A DNA stretch of 64,000 bases from Aurantiochytrium sp. KH105 (lineage: Eukaryota > Sar > Bigyra > Thraustochytrida > Thraustochytriidae): positions 1 to 64,000 of the forward strand of contig BGKB01000068.1 in assembly GCA_003116975.1 (NCBI GenBank), given 5' to 3'. The translations under genes and the position numbers were made by a program. Below the pieces are notes generated by a model. It was not told the origin of the DNA. It ran no database searches and saw nothing but the letters and a program-made list of their open reading frames with translations. How positions within the stretch are numbered: the first letter of the stretch is position 1; every line of letters begins with the position of its first letter. Positions 10,401 through 19,029 of this stretch are shown piece by piece.

Positions 10401-11997
10401 ATCCGATGACAAGACGGTGCGCATTTGGAACGCTACGACGGGCGAGCAGCAGCACGTGCTGCAGGGGCACTCTCATCGAGTCAATTGTGTGGCGATCAAT
10501 GGCGACACCATTGTATCAGGGTCTTTAGACAACACGGTACGCGTCTGGGACGCCACGTCGGGCGAGGAGCAGCACGTGTTAAAGGGGCACTTTCATGGAA
10601 TTTTGAGCGTGGCGATTGAAGGCGAAACAATCGCTTTAGGGTCAAGAGACGGTACGGTGCGCATCTGGGACACTACGTCGGGCGAGGAGCAGCATGTGTT
10701 GAAGGGACACTCGGGTGTGGTTTGGAGCGTGGCAATTGCGGGCGATACAGTCGTTTCTGGGTCCTATGACGGGACGGTGCGCATCTGGAACGCGACTTTG
10801 GGCGAGGAGCAGCACGTGTTGAAGGGGCACTCCGGTATTGTCTGGAGCGTGGCGATTGAGGGCGAAACAGTCGTTTCTGGCTCCTATGACGGGACGGTGC
10901 GCATCTGGAACGCGACGTCGGGCGAGGAGCAGCACGTGTTGAAGGGGCACTCTGAAGCGGTCTCAAGCGTGGCGATTCAGGGCGACATGGTTGTGTCTGG
11001 ATCCGGTGACGATACGGTGCGCATCTGGAACGCAACGCTGGGCGAAAAACAGCACGTTGTGGAGGGGCACTCACTTCCCGCCTATAGCGTGGCGATTGAT
11101 GGCGACGTGGTTGTGTCTGGGTCCGAGGATAAAACGGTGCGCATCTGGGACGCTACATCGGGCGAGGAGCAGCACGTGTTGAAGGGGCACTCTGATTGGG
11201 TCAGAAGCGTAGCGATTGAGGGCGACACAGTCGTGTCAGGGTCCGAAGATCGTACAGTGCGAACCTGGAACGTTATATCGGGCGAGCAGCAGCATGTCTT
11301 GGAGGGGCACACTTGTGCGATCCATAGTGTGGCAATTGAAGGCGACGCAATTGCGTCGGCGTCCGATGACCACACGGTCCGCATTTGGGACGCTACGTCG
11401 GGCGAGGAGCAGCACGTGCTGAAGGGGCACTCTGACTGGGTCAGGAGCGTAGCAATTGAGGGCGACACGATTGTGTCAGGATCTGGGGATTGCACAGTGC
11501 GCATCTGGGACGCTACGTCGGGCGAGGAGCAGCACGTGCTGGAGGGCCACTCTGGTCCGGTCTTGAGCGTGGCGATTGAAGGTGATACAATTGTTTCAGG
11601 GTCAAGAGACGGGACGGTGCGCATCTGGAGCGCTACAACGGGCGAGGAACAGCACGTGTTGGAGGGGCATTCTGATTGGGTCACGAGTGTTGCGATCGAG
11701 GACGATACGGTCTTGTCATGGTCACTCGATAGGACCACTCGCTTCTGGAATGCTCGAACGGGTGAGGAACTTGGCGCCGATGAGGAGACAGAGGTATTGA
11801 CTTCTTCTGGCATGAGCACTCTGGTGAATGTTCAGAACGAAACGCATGTGAGGCTTGGCTTAGGCATTGGCTTCACGACGGACCACCCGATCAGTAGTAC
11901 AGTTCGTCAGGGAAACGTTTACGTTCTCAGCGACCTCAATGGATTGGTACACATCTTGCATGTCGAAGGACTCGAATCGGAGACTCGAAGCCTTTAG
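7486..11997 (+). CDS. TIR-TIR-NACHT-WD40 STAND receptor (NLR-like)
   Basis: The protein has 1503 residues and no intron. Residues about 55-165 form a divergent TIR-like domain with Glu120 in NWKLVEAA. Residues about 191-340 form a second TIR (KDFHFFVSHEW, AWLDDNEVSA, ATKRYMDK) with Glu269 in NCLKEF. Both Glu residues align with the SARM1 catalytic Glu. The NACHT/STAND NTPase follows, with P-loop GDGGVGKS (396-403) and Walker B VVVLDALDE (530-538), then a helical region (FLWASFLPETLNRM). Residues 910-1429 are 13 WD40 repeats of 40 residues each, and a 75-residue tail ends in another propeller-like strand. By family knowledge, WD40 repeats sense a ligand, NACHT oligomerises and TIR acts as effector, probably by NAD cleavage. 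The plan resembles fungal HET and animal or bacterial NLR-like proteins. The ligand is unknown. Confidence 0.93.
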   Translation: MGRVQDLIARFNKGHVGGAYPEVEGDEAAQAEVERQAVTMNQAEALPGDPEVLNDIAVLVVHDPADETVAEQLVEAIQPHLSVPVHTARQAAEAEKEAKNAEVALLLVGSALQSNWKLVEAAARVLPNALVPILIDDTMYEQKDWKGAIAWYMPNLLYVDFCDPVKADIHAIMAQVFAARARASPAPNSKDFHFFVSHEWSAHEKAIAIAQELRDKGLEAWLDDNEVSASTDESMAMGIETSKVFLILATKRYMDKINSGNYADNCLKEFQYAGSKRFDRIVVAALEPDMMKASTKWIGRFKRGLSRQVPVDLITLSDEATDRLADAIRLRIETPKASFDVTALTRDINSRLNPCNSEAWAKGKAVNFTSGTRSWIIDEFCDWYNKNQSAVFILVGDGGVGKSVIMAELCHRGGALKTDEDVEKIKAVGSVEPRRKSSRIRSLWRRSKKERQPILVAAYHFFRHDQVTTAAPKEALVSIAWQLCQSVPGFVNELDSVSLSDVRDKPLVDVFQTILVDPLNRLVSNQMRQVVVLDALDECSKSDAVLRDIVRTWKDVMPSWLSLVVSTRPEGEIQRGVTNNSLNSKVLELTDRENFRDIELHIKNLLRDMKDIVEQKDVASCAKILSERSEGLFLWASFLPETLNRMHEVKRGGLLTAQDISHKDAIPNGLGGMFEEYFERLRDKMGGDDAYQSLLTPIVAAREPLSVEQLTVIFGKTKKKTQTIIGNARNLLYQSGDDRVALIHKRMADWLLDDDLSGDLGVDIDDGHIALADYCSSSRDDVFSLRHAVFHLVKSGEHAEAFELLNDFAWVQSAISVGNDEVQRHASIGNLIRDCVELGIYFAPESDTPRFLSKAVHALSYDPDELASQVLARLGHDSKDPLARSLQAPDQPWLEPSRVTLAHPRDPLLHVLKGHSGLVTSVAMKDDTVVSGSGDGTVRVWNATSGEEQHVLKGHSDLVYSVAVDGDRIVSGSDDKTVRIWNATTGEQQHVLQGHSHRVNCVAINGDTIVSGSLDNTVRVWDATSGEEQHVLKGHFHGILSVAIEGETIALGSRDGTVRIWDTTSGEEQHVLKGHSGVVWSVAIAGDTVVSGSYDGTVRIWNATLGEEQHVLKGHSGIVWSVAIEGETVVSGSYDGTVRIWNATSGEEQHVLKGHSEAVSSVAIQGDMVVSGSGDDTVRIWNATLGEKQHVVEGHSLPAYSVAIDGDVVVSGSEDKTVRIWDATSGEEQHVLKGHSDWVRSVAIEGDTVVSGSEDRTVRTWNVISGEQQHVLEGHTCAIHSVAIEGDAIASASDDHTVRIWDATSGEEQHVLKGHSDWVRSVAIEGDTIVSGSGDCTVRIWDATSGEEQHVLEGHSGPVLSVAIEGDTIVSGSRDGTVRIWSATTGEEQHVLEGHSDWVTSVAIEDDTVLSWSLDRTTRFWNARTGEELGADEETEVLTSSGMSTLVNVQNETHVRLGLGIGFTTDHPISSTVRQGNVYVLSDLNGLVHILHVEGLESETRSL
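10213..11772 (+). repeat. 13 x 120-bp homogenised WD40 repeat array
   Basis: Units start with CACGTG(T/C)T (HVLKGHS) every 120 bp without any length change. Constant residues are the HVLxGH, SVAIxGD, VSGSxD, TVRIW and ATSGEEQ segments. Variation concentrates in the four or five residues after GHS (for example GLVT, DLVY, HRVN, GVVW, EAVS, LPAY, DWVR, CAIH, GPVL) and at the residue before TVR (G, K, N, D, R, H, C). Confidence 0.95.
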
Positions 11998-12211
11998 CTG
12001 CAATAATATGTACCGTGCCTGAGGGGCCAACTTTGACTCTCTGTAATCACCCACGCGCACGCAGTATCTGCAACGCACGTGTGCATTTTGCAGAAAGAGA
12101 CGTTTGAGCAGATTTATATGTTATCTTCAGCCGCAAAACGCGGAAACAAAAATCAATATTCACCCATTATGAAGAGAGAGGATATTTTCTCGCGTGCTCT
12201 TGATGTCTGGA

Positions 12212-12945
12212 ACCCTTCACTCGCGTCGGGAAACAGCAGTAACGCAGCCCGCCTCGCTGGACGAGGTCATTTCCATCGCCGTTTTTTTTTTTTCGCGCGC
12301 TTGATGCCCTGGAGCAAGCTTCGACTCGACGATATGGCGTCTATGTTTATATCTTGGCGCCAGCGATTGTGGCTGAATGAACCCGGGGGTCGATGCCCCG
12401 CGTTATCGCCTTCGACAGCATCACGAAAAAGATTGGTGCCAGCAGCCGCGTGGACTCCGTGCAGCCAACTTTTTGTAAAAGAGACTGTGAACTTGATGCT
12501 CGGCCGCCACGCGCACAATCATCCTCGTGATAAGCACACGTATTGCGCTGCGCTATTCAAGGTTTTCTCGATCACAAGCGGTCGGCAGGGCCTTGGACGT
12601 TGCAGAGATCTTTTCGTTACCTTGCTTGCCAGTGCACACGAGGTCGAATGCACACGAGGTCGAATGTACACGAGGCCGAATGTACACGAGGCCGAATCGT
12701 CGGGCAGCGCAAAACGGTCGTTCTGACTCGCTCACCATACTCAGCCTCCCCGCTTCTCTCCTGGCTCTCTCGCTCCCGCCGCCGGCACCCGCTCCTGCAG
12801 TCGTCGTTCTCATCCATCCATGTCCAAACCACTCCAGACGCCAAAGCGCTGTGGCGAGACCTGCCACGAGCGCGCGCCCGCCTGAGCACATCGAGCTCTC
12901 AGCGCCATCCGCCTGGCCCGCGCGCTGCCTGGGCGCTGCGGCGGA
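12212..12945 (+). repeat. Dispersed degenerate repeat B, copy 2
   Basis: It is collinear with 5390-6125 and in the same orientation. Copies 1 and 2 therefore bracket the TIR-NACHT-WD40 gene as direct repeats. Confidence 0.65.
12635..12698 (+). repeat. Four tandem 16-bp units
   Basis: Units of the form (C/T)ACACGAGG(T/C)CGAATG occur four times. The first two share one variant and the last two another, which suggests a doubled dimer. They lie inside repeat B copy 2 and are absent from copy 1. Confidence 0.9.
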
Positions 12946-13111
12946 GAGGCCGAGACTCGGCCGGTCCGTCCAGCCAGCGCCGGCCCCGGGGCCTCCGGCC
13001 GAGGCAGACAGACCTCCACGGCCGTCGCCTCCCCGCGGCAGCTCTGCGCTTTCTCCGCCTCGCCGCGCTGCCGCCGCTCCCGCTCCTGCAGGCCGCTCCC
13101 GCCTCTGCATG

Positions 13112-13354
13112 NNNNNNNNNNNNNNNNNNNNNNNNNNNNNNNNNNNNNNNNNNNNNNNNNNNNNNNNNNNNNNNNNNNNNNNNNNNNNNNNNNNNNNNNN
13201 NNNNNNNNNNNNNNNNNNNNNNNNNNNNNNNNNNNNNNNNNNNNNNNNNNNNNNNNNNNNNNNNNNNNNNNNNNNNNNNNNNNNNNNNNNNNNNNNNNNN
13301 NNNNNNNNNNNNNNNNNNNNNNNNNNNNNNNNNNNNNNNNNNNNNNNNNNNNNN
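13112..13354. other. Assembly gap (243 undetermined bases)
   Basis: A continuous run of N in very GC-rich sequence in the 5' flank of the gene at 13745. Its true length may differ. Confidence 0.99.
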
Positions 13355-13744
13355 CTTCCTCTTCGTCCGCCTCCGCGCCTGAACCGCCCGCTCCTCCGCT
13401 GCCGCTCGCCCTCGCCTCCGCTTCCAGCGCCGCGCTGCTCGCCGGCCGCGGCGGCCGCGCCTCCCTCCGCCGCGCGCGCTCGCGCTCTCTCCGCGCTCGC
13501 GGCGGGGCCTCGTGGCGGGGCCTCGCGGCGCGGCGGTCGGGGACGAGGGCTCTGGTTCTCCCAGCGCTCCCCCGCGAGCTCTTCTCCCGCTTTGCAAGTT
13601 GCGTTCTCCCACCGCCCGGGGTTCTCCCGCCGCCTGGCTGGGTTCTCCCGCCGGCCGCCGAGGCGAGGCAGCAAAGAAGGCAGGCAGACGTGCAACGCGC
13701 AAGCCCGCGCATCGTCGGGGACGGCTACGCTTCGCCCGAGGAGA

Positions 13745-16700
13745 ATGCGGACGCGCGCGAGCCTGCGCGTGCTCGCGCCCGCGCTGCTCGCCGCGCTGCT
13801 CGCCGCGCGCTCGGCGGCGACGTGGACCTGCGACGAGGCGCGGCGCGGGAGCGGAGACGGCTGCGACTGCGGCTGCGGCGAGCGCGACCCGGACTGCGGC
13901 CAAGACGATGCGCCGCTCCTGGACCGCTGCCACGAAAAAGACGGCACCGTGTTTGAGCCCGTGAGCAAAGACTGGACGTGCACCGCGGAGAACGAGTGCG
14001 GGAGCCCTGTGCCCGACTGCGCCGCGATCCACCGCAAGGACGGTGACGGCATGCTCCCTTGCGGCGACTGTTATGACGGCCACGTGAGCAGCAGCGCGCA
14101 GGGCGCGTGCCGTTTACAAGGTGGAATACATTTTGTCGAAACGGAAACCGACATGCTCGATGAATTGCAGCGCCAAGCTATTTACGGGTACTATTTTTCC
14201 AACAAAGATGAAGATTATGGAATCTCCATAGATCTGTTTGCAGGTGAGCTGGTACTGGGCAACAACCCAAATGAATTTTTCCAGGTCGCTAGGGAAAGTG
14301 CCAGGGGTCCCGCTGGAATCCGCAAATATGTATTGGACGCATCTCGCAATGCATATGAACAGTTCGGGGAAACTGAGGATTTTAGTATGGGGAGTACGAA
14401 GCAATTCATTACAGACGTGGATGGCGACGGAGTCGCAGACTGGATCATGTACGGTCGCGGTGCGGATGTGGACAGATCAATAAACGTATTGCGCGTCTTC
14501 TCCTTTACCTCACCAAGCACAATCCAATCTCGTGAATCTGGTGTGACAATCTTGGAACAAAAATTACCAGACATCAGACTTCATGGACTTGGAGCCAAGG
14601 CAAATTCAAAGTTTGTCGACCGGATTGAGCGTGCTCAAGTGTTCGATCTGACCGGCGACAAACTGAAAGATTTAGTCGTTTTGCTAGACTCAGGCGAGCT
14701 CCAATTCTGGCCAAACAACGGAACTAGTCAAGAGCCAAGCTGGAGACAGGGTTTCACTTTCCAAACTGATACTCTTGCTTTAGACATCGCGTTGAACGAC
14801 CTGGATGGAGACGATCTCATGGACCTTTTGTTTCTATACAAAGATGGGATCGGCGCTCTACGAAATGTGGGAAATGCCAGCTGGCCCGCATTCGCTCTTC
14901 AGAGAATGTCGAAAGCGGAATTCTCGATTTCTAGCTTCTCGGCTTGTTCGAAAACACCTTGTGCAATATCCTTCTTAATTGCCGATCTTTTAGGGACGGG
15001 CGCTGATGACATCTTTGTTCGAGGTACACCAGACATGTGGTACTTTCGCCGTGTCACACAGAAAACCGCTTCTTTCGCTCGTGGTGACGAAAGCAAATAT
15101 CCTCACTCCATGAAAACTTTGTCAATCTGCCGTCCGCGCCACCCTTACTTTAAGGAGTTTGCTGACTTTGACGGTGATGGGGACCTGGACGTTCTTTGCG
15201 TGAATATGCTCAACCTGACCCATGGCACGATCGAGTACTATCGCAATGATGGCCTTCTTGGGTGGGTACGTCTTACAAAGACCCCTCCCTCTTCGAAAGC
15301 TCCAGCAGCAACTTTCAGCATATCAGAGGGCCTTCGAGAAGTCAAGGCAGTGGCTTTTGTGGACCTCGACAAAGACCCAGATGGCGACTTGGATCTGATC
15401 ATCTACGGCATTCCTGCCGAAAAAGGTGCTTCGCCTACGCGTGTGCTGGAGAATCGAGATGGCGTCTTCGAGCAGGTTGAAGACGATGACGACCCATTCT
15501 CAGATCTAAAGGGGCTAGAAGAGATCAAGACGTGCTTAAGGCTTGATCGTGACCTCACAATGGCTAAAAATAGAGAAACGATTCTCAAAGTTGTGAATTG
15601 CATCAACCATTCGAGCGATCTGGAGTACTCTGCCAGTCAGTTGGAAGATCTCATCAGAAGCAACAACCTTCGTCAAGAATGGCACAATTTTCTGTCTCAT
15701 TGTGAAGAGTTACAAGACACTTCGATATCAGAATGGGATTTTGATATCCTGGTCAGCGATATGCACAAATACCATTTCTACAACGAAACTGACGTTCAGG
15801 ACGTCGGATTTGCGCGATTTGCTCCAAACAAGCTCCACGCACTCTTTGACTTTCAACCATGCCAACCACAAGTATTCGTTCGAAGTACCAACGTAAACAG
15901 CCGTTTCGGGGCTTTCGAACCGGCAAGCCTCGACCTAAACTGGCCCGATAAAACACAAGCTTACGCTCTCATGGACGTCGACGGAGATGGCGACGACGAG
16001 GTGGTAGTATTTTCATCGTGGGATATGCACGTCTTCGAGAGCACAGATGGCTCAACGTTTATCGACGCTGGTGTTGTTCTTCCCCTCTCCAAAGAGTATG
16101 GTGGGGCAGATTCTTTGTACGCACTTTACGCAATTGACCTTGATGACGATGGCGATAAAGATATAGTCATGGAAACAGAACATAAGTTGCCCGGCGGCGA
16201 CAGTTTCACCGTTGACACTAGATATGCTGTATGCATTAACACCGGGCGTGACTGCGCATCTAACTGTGCAGGGAGTAGAGGTCAATGCATATCGGGGAGT
16301 GAAAAGGACAAAGACGGAATTGCAAACTTCGCGGCTTACATTCAAGGCTTGCCAAATCCAGATCTCACTCCTGGGATCTGTCTTTGTTCGGCGCAATACC
16401 AAGGTGATGCCTGTGAACAGTGCATTCCTGGTCGCTACGGCGAAAGCTGTCACCAAACCTGCCCTGACCGTTCCACAACTAGATTGGCGCCAGACGCATA
16501 CATGTTTCCTTCGTATCCAACCGTAGAGGATTGCGTGTGCCTGTCTTCGTTCGTCATGTCGAATTCTTTCGAGTGCACCTGTCCTCCAGGAGCTGGCTTC
16601 AACGCAGACTCAGATTTGTGCGAGCCCTGCGCAATTGGTGAATACAAGTCTTCGAGCGGTCTCCACGCCTGCGACACATGTCCACCAGGTAATTACACCT

Positions 16701-18808
16701 TTTCCGCAGGCCAGTCCGAATGCGAGCCAGAACAATGCGCACTTGGTTACGAACGTGATACGGAGACGCAAACGTGCAATCCTTGCGATCAAGGTCGCTA
16801 TCGTTCAGATGTCACGGAAGTCACATGCTTCCCATGCCCTGAGGACCGCCCTTTGACGGCATCAACAGGAACGATTTGGCTGAGCGATTGCTTGGCAGGG
16901 CCCGGCGCCGTTGTCAGCGAGAACGCAACCGCTGCGATCGCCTGCAGTGGTTCAGAAAAACTTCGTCTTGGCGCTGACTGCAGCCATGAAGGTCTCACGG
17001 TTGAGACGCTGCTCGTCAAGACGCATTACTGGCGTATCGCAAACACAAGCCTCGACGTTCGCGCGTGCCCCAAGGCTGCCTTTTGCGAGCCAGCAGGCTC
17101 CCCGGACACGCGAAAATTAGCCTCTGAACCTTCTACGTCTGACCTGTACTGTTCGCCTCACCACACCGGGACAATGTGCGCAAGTTGTATCAATGGTTTT
17201 GCGCTCAATGGATCTTTTCGCTGCGAAGAGTGCACACCTGCTCGTCGGAGTGAGGACACGTCCAAGGCAGCAATTTGGGCGGTGATCATGCTTATATTGA
17301 CAGTTGCGCCAGCGGGTTTTGTTGTCGCTGGACCACTCATGCGCCAAAGGACCGCCTCGCGATGTTCACTGCCAGCAAACCATTGCGGCTGCGTCACACA
17401 TGTGATCAAGATGTGTATGTCGATGCGAGCCCTCCCTAACGAGTCCGGATCTCGTCTGCAACGCTACATGTCATCAGCGCAAGGAAAAGCTCTCATTTTA
17501 CTCAAATTTGCGCAGATTGTCCTTGGGCTTGGCTCGATTGTCGGTATCATTGGCTCAAGCGGGTCGGCGGCCGAAATTATCCTCAACGGCAACTTTGGAG
17601 CTCTTCTCAACATTTTTTCTCTAGGATGCGCTGTACATGTCAACCTTTACGTGACGGTCATCGTGGTCACACTATGGCCATTGCTGTTTGCACTCGTGCT
17701 TGTGGGTGCAGTCGTTCTCTGTCGATTGGTGGCTCCCGACACTACCGTCTCCCGCGATCTCTCCATCAACGTCTTCACGGAGATCATTGTGCTCATGTAT
17801 CCGGGTATTTCGGGGACCATTCTGTCCGTCTTCGTGTACGACTCCATATCGCATTACGAGCAGGACGCAGCCGGCAATCCTGATCCGTTGCCATACCGCA
17901 TACTTCAGCAGGATTCTACAATTGATTTCGACGATGACCTGAGCAAGGCGATGCGTGTGTATGCGGGCATCATGGTCTTTGTGTACCCACTCGGGGTAGT
18001 GGCGCTCTTGGCAGCCGGCATATCTTTTCAACGTACCTCCAAGGGCTCGCGGACACCCGAGCAGGGTGTGCGCGGAATGCTTGTCGTGGCAGCTCAAGTC
18101 GTACAGCACAGGTACAAGCCAGGTCGAGGCTGGTACGCTTGCATCGAGTTGATTCGGCGCCTGATGCTGACCTCGGGCTTCCTGCTCATGCTCTTGACGA
18201 GTTTCCGTTTGGCATCAAATTATCTCATTGCGTCCAGCCAATTCTTTCTTTGCGTTCTCCTTTACGCCAAGCCGTATGCGCGCGAGGATGATGAGTTGTT
18301 TGAGATTGTCTCGCAGACGCTTTTGGTCGTCCTGGCACTTGGTGTGAACTCGCTGACGAGAGTGAGCATTGCGACAGAAACAGCTTCCGTGGTGGTCTGG
18401 ATCTGCTCGATTGAGCTCGTCGCCTTTGTCGGTCTGGCGCTTTGGGGTGGATATCGTGGTGCTTTTGTGAGCGTGACGGGGACGGGTCATTCGTCCTCTT
18501 TCGCTGAAGACGCCAAGGGTTCAACCCAAAACCCAGAAACCGAAAAGCTGCCCTCCTGGGATCTCGAGCTGAGCGAAGACGAGCTGGACCTCGAGCTGAG
18601 CGAGAGTGATTATATCCCGGTAGCGCCGCCCAACAGTCCCAATGTACAGCAGCAGGTACCTTCGTCAAGTCGTACTCTCAACGCTCATAGCTTCGTCCGG
18701 CAGCAAGAAGAAGAAGAAGAAGAAGAAGCAGAGGACACCGTTGACGATGCATCACACGTCGATAGCGATGTCCTCTCACTCAAGGCCGCCGCCCTCACCA
18801 AAACGTGA
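13745..18808 (+). CDS. FG-GAP repeat, Cys-rich, multi-pass membrane surface protein
   Basis: The protein has 1687 residues. A signal peptide (MRTRASLRVLAPALLAALLA) decides the start and is followed by a Cys-rich segment (CDCGCGERDPDC). FG-GAP/VCBS-type calcium-binding loops follow over residues about 220-820: DVDGDGVAD, DLDGDDLMD, DFDGDGDLD, DLDKDPDGDLD, DVDGDGDDE and DLDDDGDKD. Residues about 830-1170 are EGF/laminin-like and GCC2/GCC3-like Cys-rich modules (CPPGNYTF, CNPCDQGRY). Residues about 1175-1580 contain roughly nine hydrophobic segments, for example AAIWAVIMLILTVAP and LMLTSGFLLMLLTSF. The tail is acidic with a short poly-Glu run. It is likely a plasma-membrane receptor or adhesion protein with an integrin-alpha-like ectodomain; ligand and signalling are unknown. 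Similar Cys-rich plus polytopic proteins are common in protists. Confidence 0.85.
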   Translation: MRTRASLRVLAPALLAALLAARSAATWTCDEARRGSGDGCDCGCGERDPDCGQDDAPLLDRCHEKDGTVFEPVSKDWTCTAENECGSPVPDCAAIHRKDGDGMLPCGDCYDGHVSSSAQGACRLQGGIHFVETETDMLDELQRQAIYGYYFSNKDEDYGISIDLFAGELVLGNNPNEFFQVARESARGPAGIRKYVLDASRNAYEQFGETEDFSMGSTKQFITDVDGDGVADWIMYGRGADVDRSINVLRVFSFTSPSTIQSRESGVTILEQKLPDIRLHGLGAKANSKFVDRIERAQVFDLTGDKLKDLVVLLDSGELQFWPNNGTSQEPSWRQGFTFQTDTLALDIALNDLDGDDLMDLLFLYKDGIGALRNVGNASWPAFALQRMSKAEFSISSFSACSKTPCAISFLIADLLGTGADDIFVRGTPDMWYFRRVTQKTASFARGDESKYPHSMKTLSICRPRHPYFKEFADFDGDGDLDVLCVNMLNLTHGTIEYYRNDGLLGWVRLTKTPPSSKAPAATFSISEGLREVKAVAFVDLDKDPDGDLDLIIYGIPAEKGASPTRVLENRDGVFEQVEDDDDPFSDLKGLEEIKTCLRLDRDLTMAKNRETILKVVNCINHSSDLEYSASQLEDLIRSNNLRQEWHNFLSHCEELQDTSISEWDFDILVSDMHKYHFYNETDVQDVGFARFAPNKLHALFDFQPCQPQVFVRSTNVNSRFGAFEPASLDLNWPDKTQAYALMDVDGDGDDEVVVFSSWDMHVFESTDGSTFIDAGVVLPLSKEYGGADSLYALYAIDLDDDGDKDIVMETEHKLPGGDSFTVDTRYAVCINTGRDCASNCAGSRGQCISGSEKDKDGIANFAAYIQGLPNPDLTPGICLCSAQYQGDACEQCIPGRYGESCHQTCPDRSTTRLAPDAYMFPSYPTVEDCVCLSSFVMSNSFECTCPPGAGFNADSDLCEPCAIGEYKSSSGLHACDTCPPGNYTFSAGQSECEPEQCALGYERDTETQTCNPCDQGRYRSDVTEVTCFPCPEDRPLTASTGTIWLSDCLAGPGAVVSENATAAIACSGSEKLRLGADCSHEGLTVETLLVKTHYWRIANTSLDVRACPKAAFCEPAGSPDTRKLASEPSTSDLYCSPHHTGTMCASCINGFALNGSFRCEECTPARRSEDTSKAAIWAVIMLILTVAPAGFVVAGPLMRQRTASRCSLPANHCGCVTHVIKMCMSMRALPNESGSRLQRYMSSAQGKALILLKFAQIVLGLGSIVGIIGSSGSAAEIILNGNFGALLNIFSLGCAVHVNLYVTVIVVTLWPLLFALVLVGAVVLCRLVAPDTTVSRDLSINVFTEIIVLMYPGISGTILSVFVYDSISHYEQDAAGNPDPLPYRILQQDSTIDFDDDLSKAMRVYAGIMVFVYPLGVVALLAAGISFQRTSKGSRTPEQGVRGMLVVAAQVVQHRYKPGRGWYACIELIRRLMLTSGFLLMLLTSFRLASNYLIASSQFFLCVLLYAKPYAREDDELFEIVSQTLLVVLALGVNSLTRVSIATETASVVVWICSIELVAFVGLALWGGYRGAFVSVTGTGHSSSFAEDAKGSTQNPETEKLPSWDLELSEDELDLELSESDYIPVAPPNSPNVQQQVPSSSRTLNAHSFVRQQEEEEEEEAEDTVDDASHVDSDVLSLKAAALTKT

Positions 18809-19029
18809 CGTAGAGGTCATTACTTTTATAAGCAATTTTTTTCTCATATACAACCAGCCCTGAGTTTAACAGTTCTATATGTGAACCAGATTCCCATTAC
18901 CGAGTACATTCGATCATACCACGTGGGCAACTCCTCATCTCATTCGCACTGAGCAGAAAAGTCACGTAGGGCCGGGTTAGTAGTGTGATAGGGGACTGCA
19001 CGCGAAGTCCCGGTGTTGAATGTTTTTTG

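Larger units (their letters stand above)
11998..13744. other. Intergenic region with repeat B copy 2, 16-bp tandem repeats and gap
   Basis: It lies between the NLR-like gene and the FG-GAP gene. An open frame runs from about 12527 through the N gap into the FG-GAP gene, but its translation is low-complexity and lies upstream of a clear signal peptide at 13745, so I read it as 5' flank. Confidence 0.6.

Noticed and set aside
10213..11772. CRISPR-like regular spacing
   Set aside because: The 120-bp period is coding WD40 sequence without distinct spacers.
12527..13744. In-frame upstream extension of the FG-GAP protein
   Set aside because: It runs through the N gap and low-complexity sequence, while a clean signal peptide starts at 13745.
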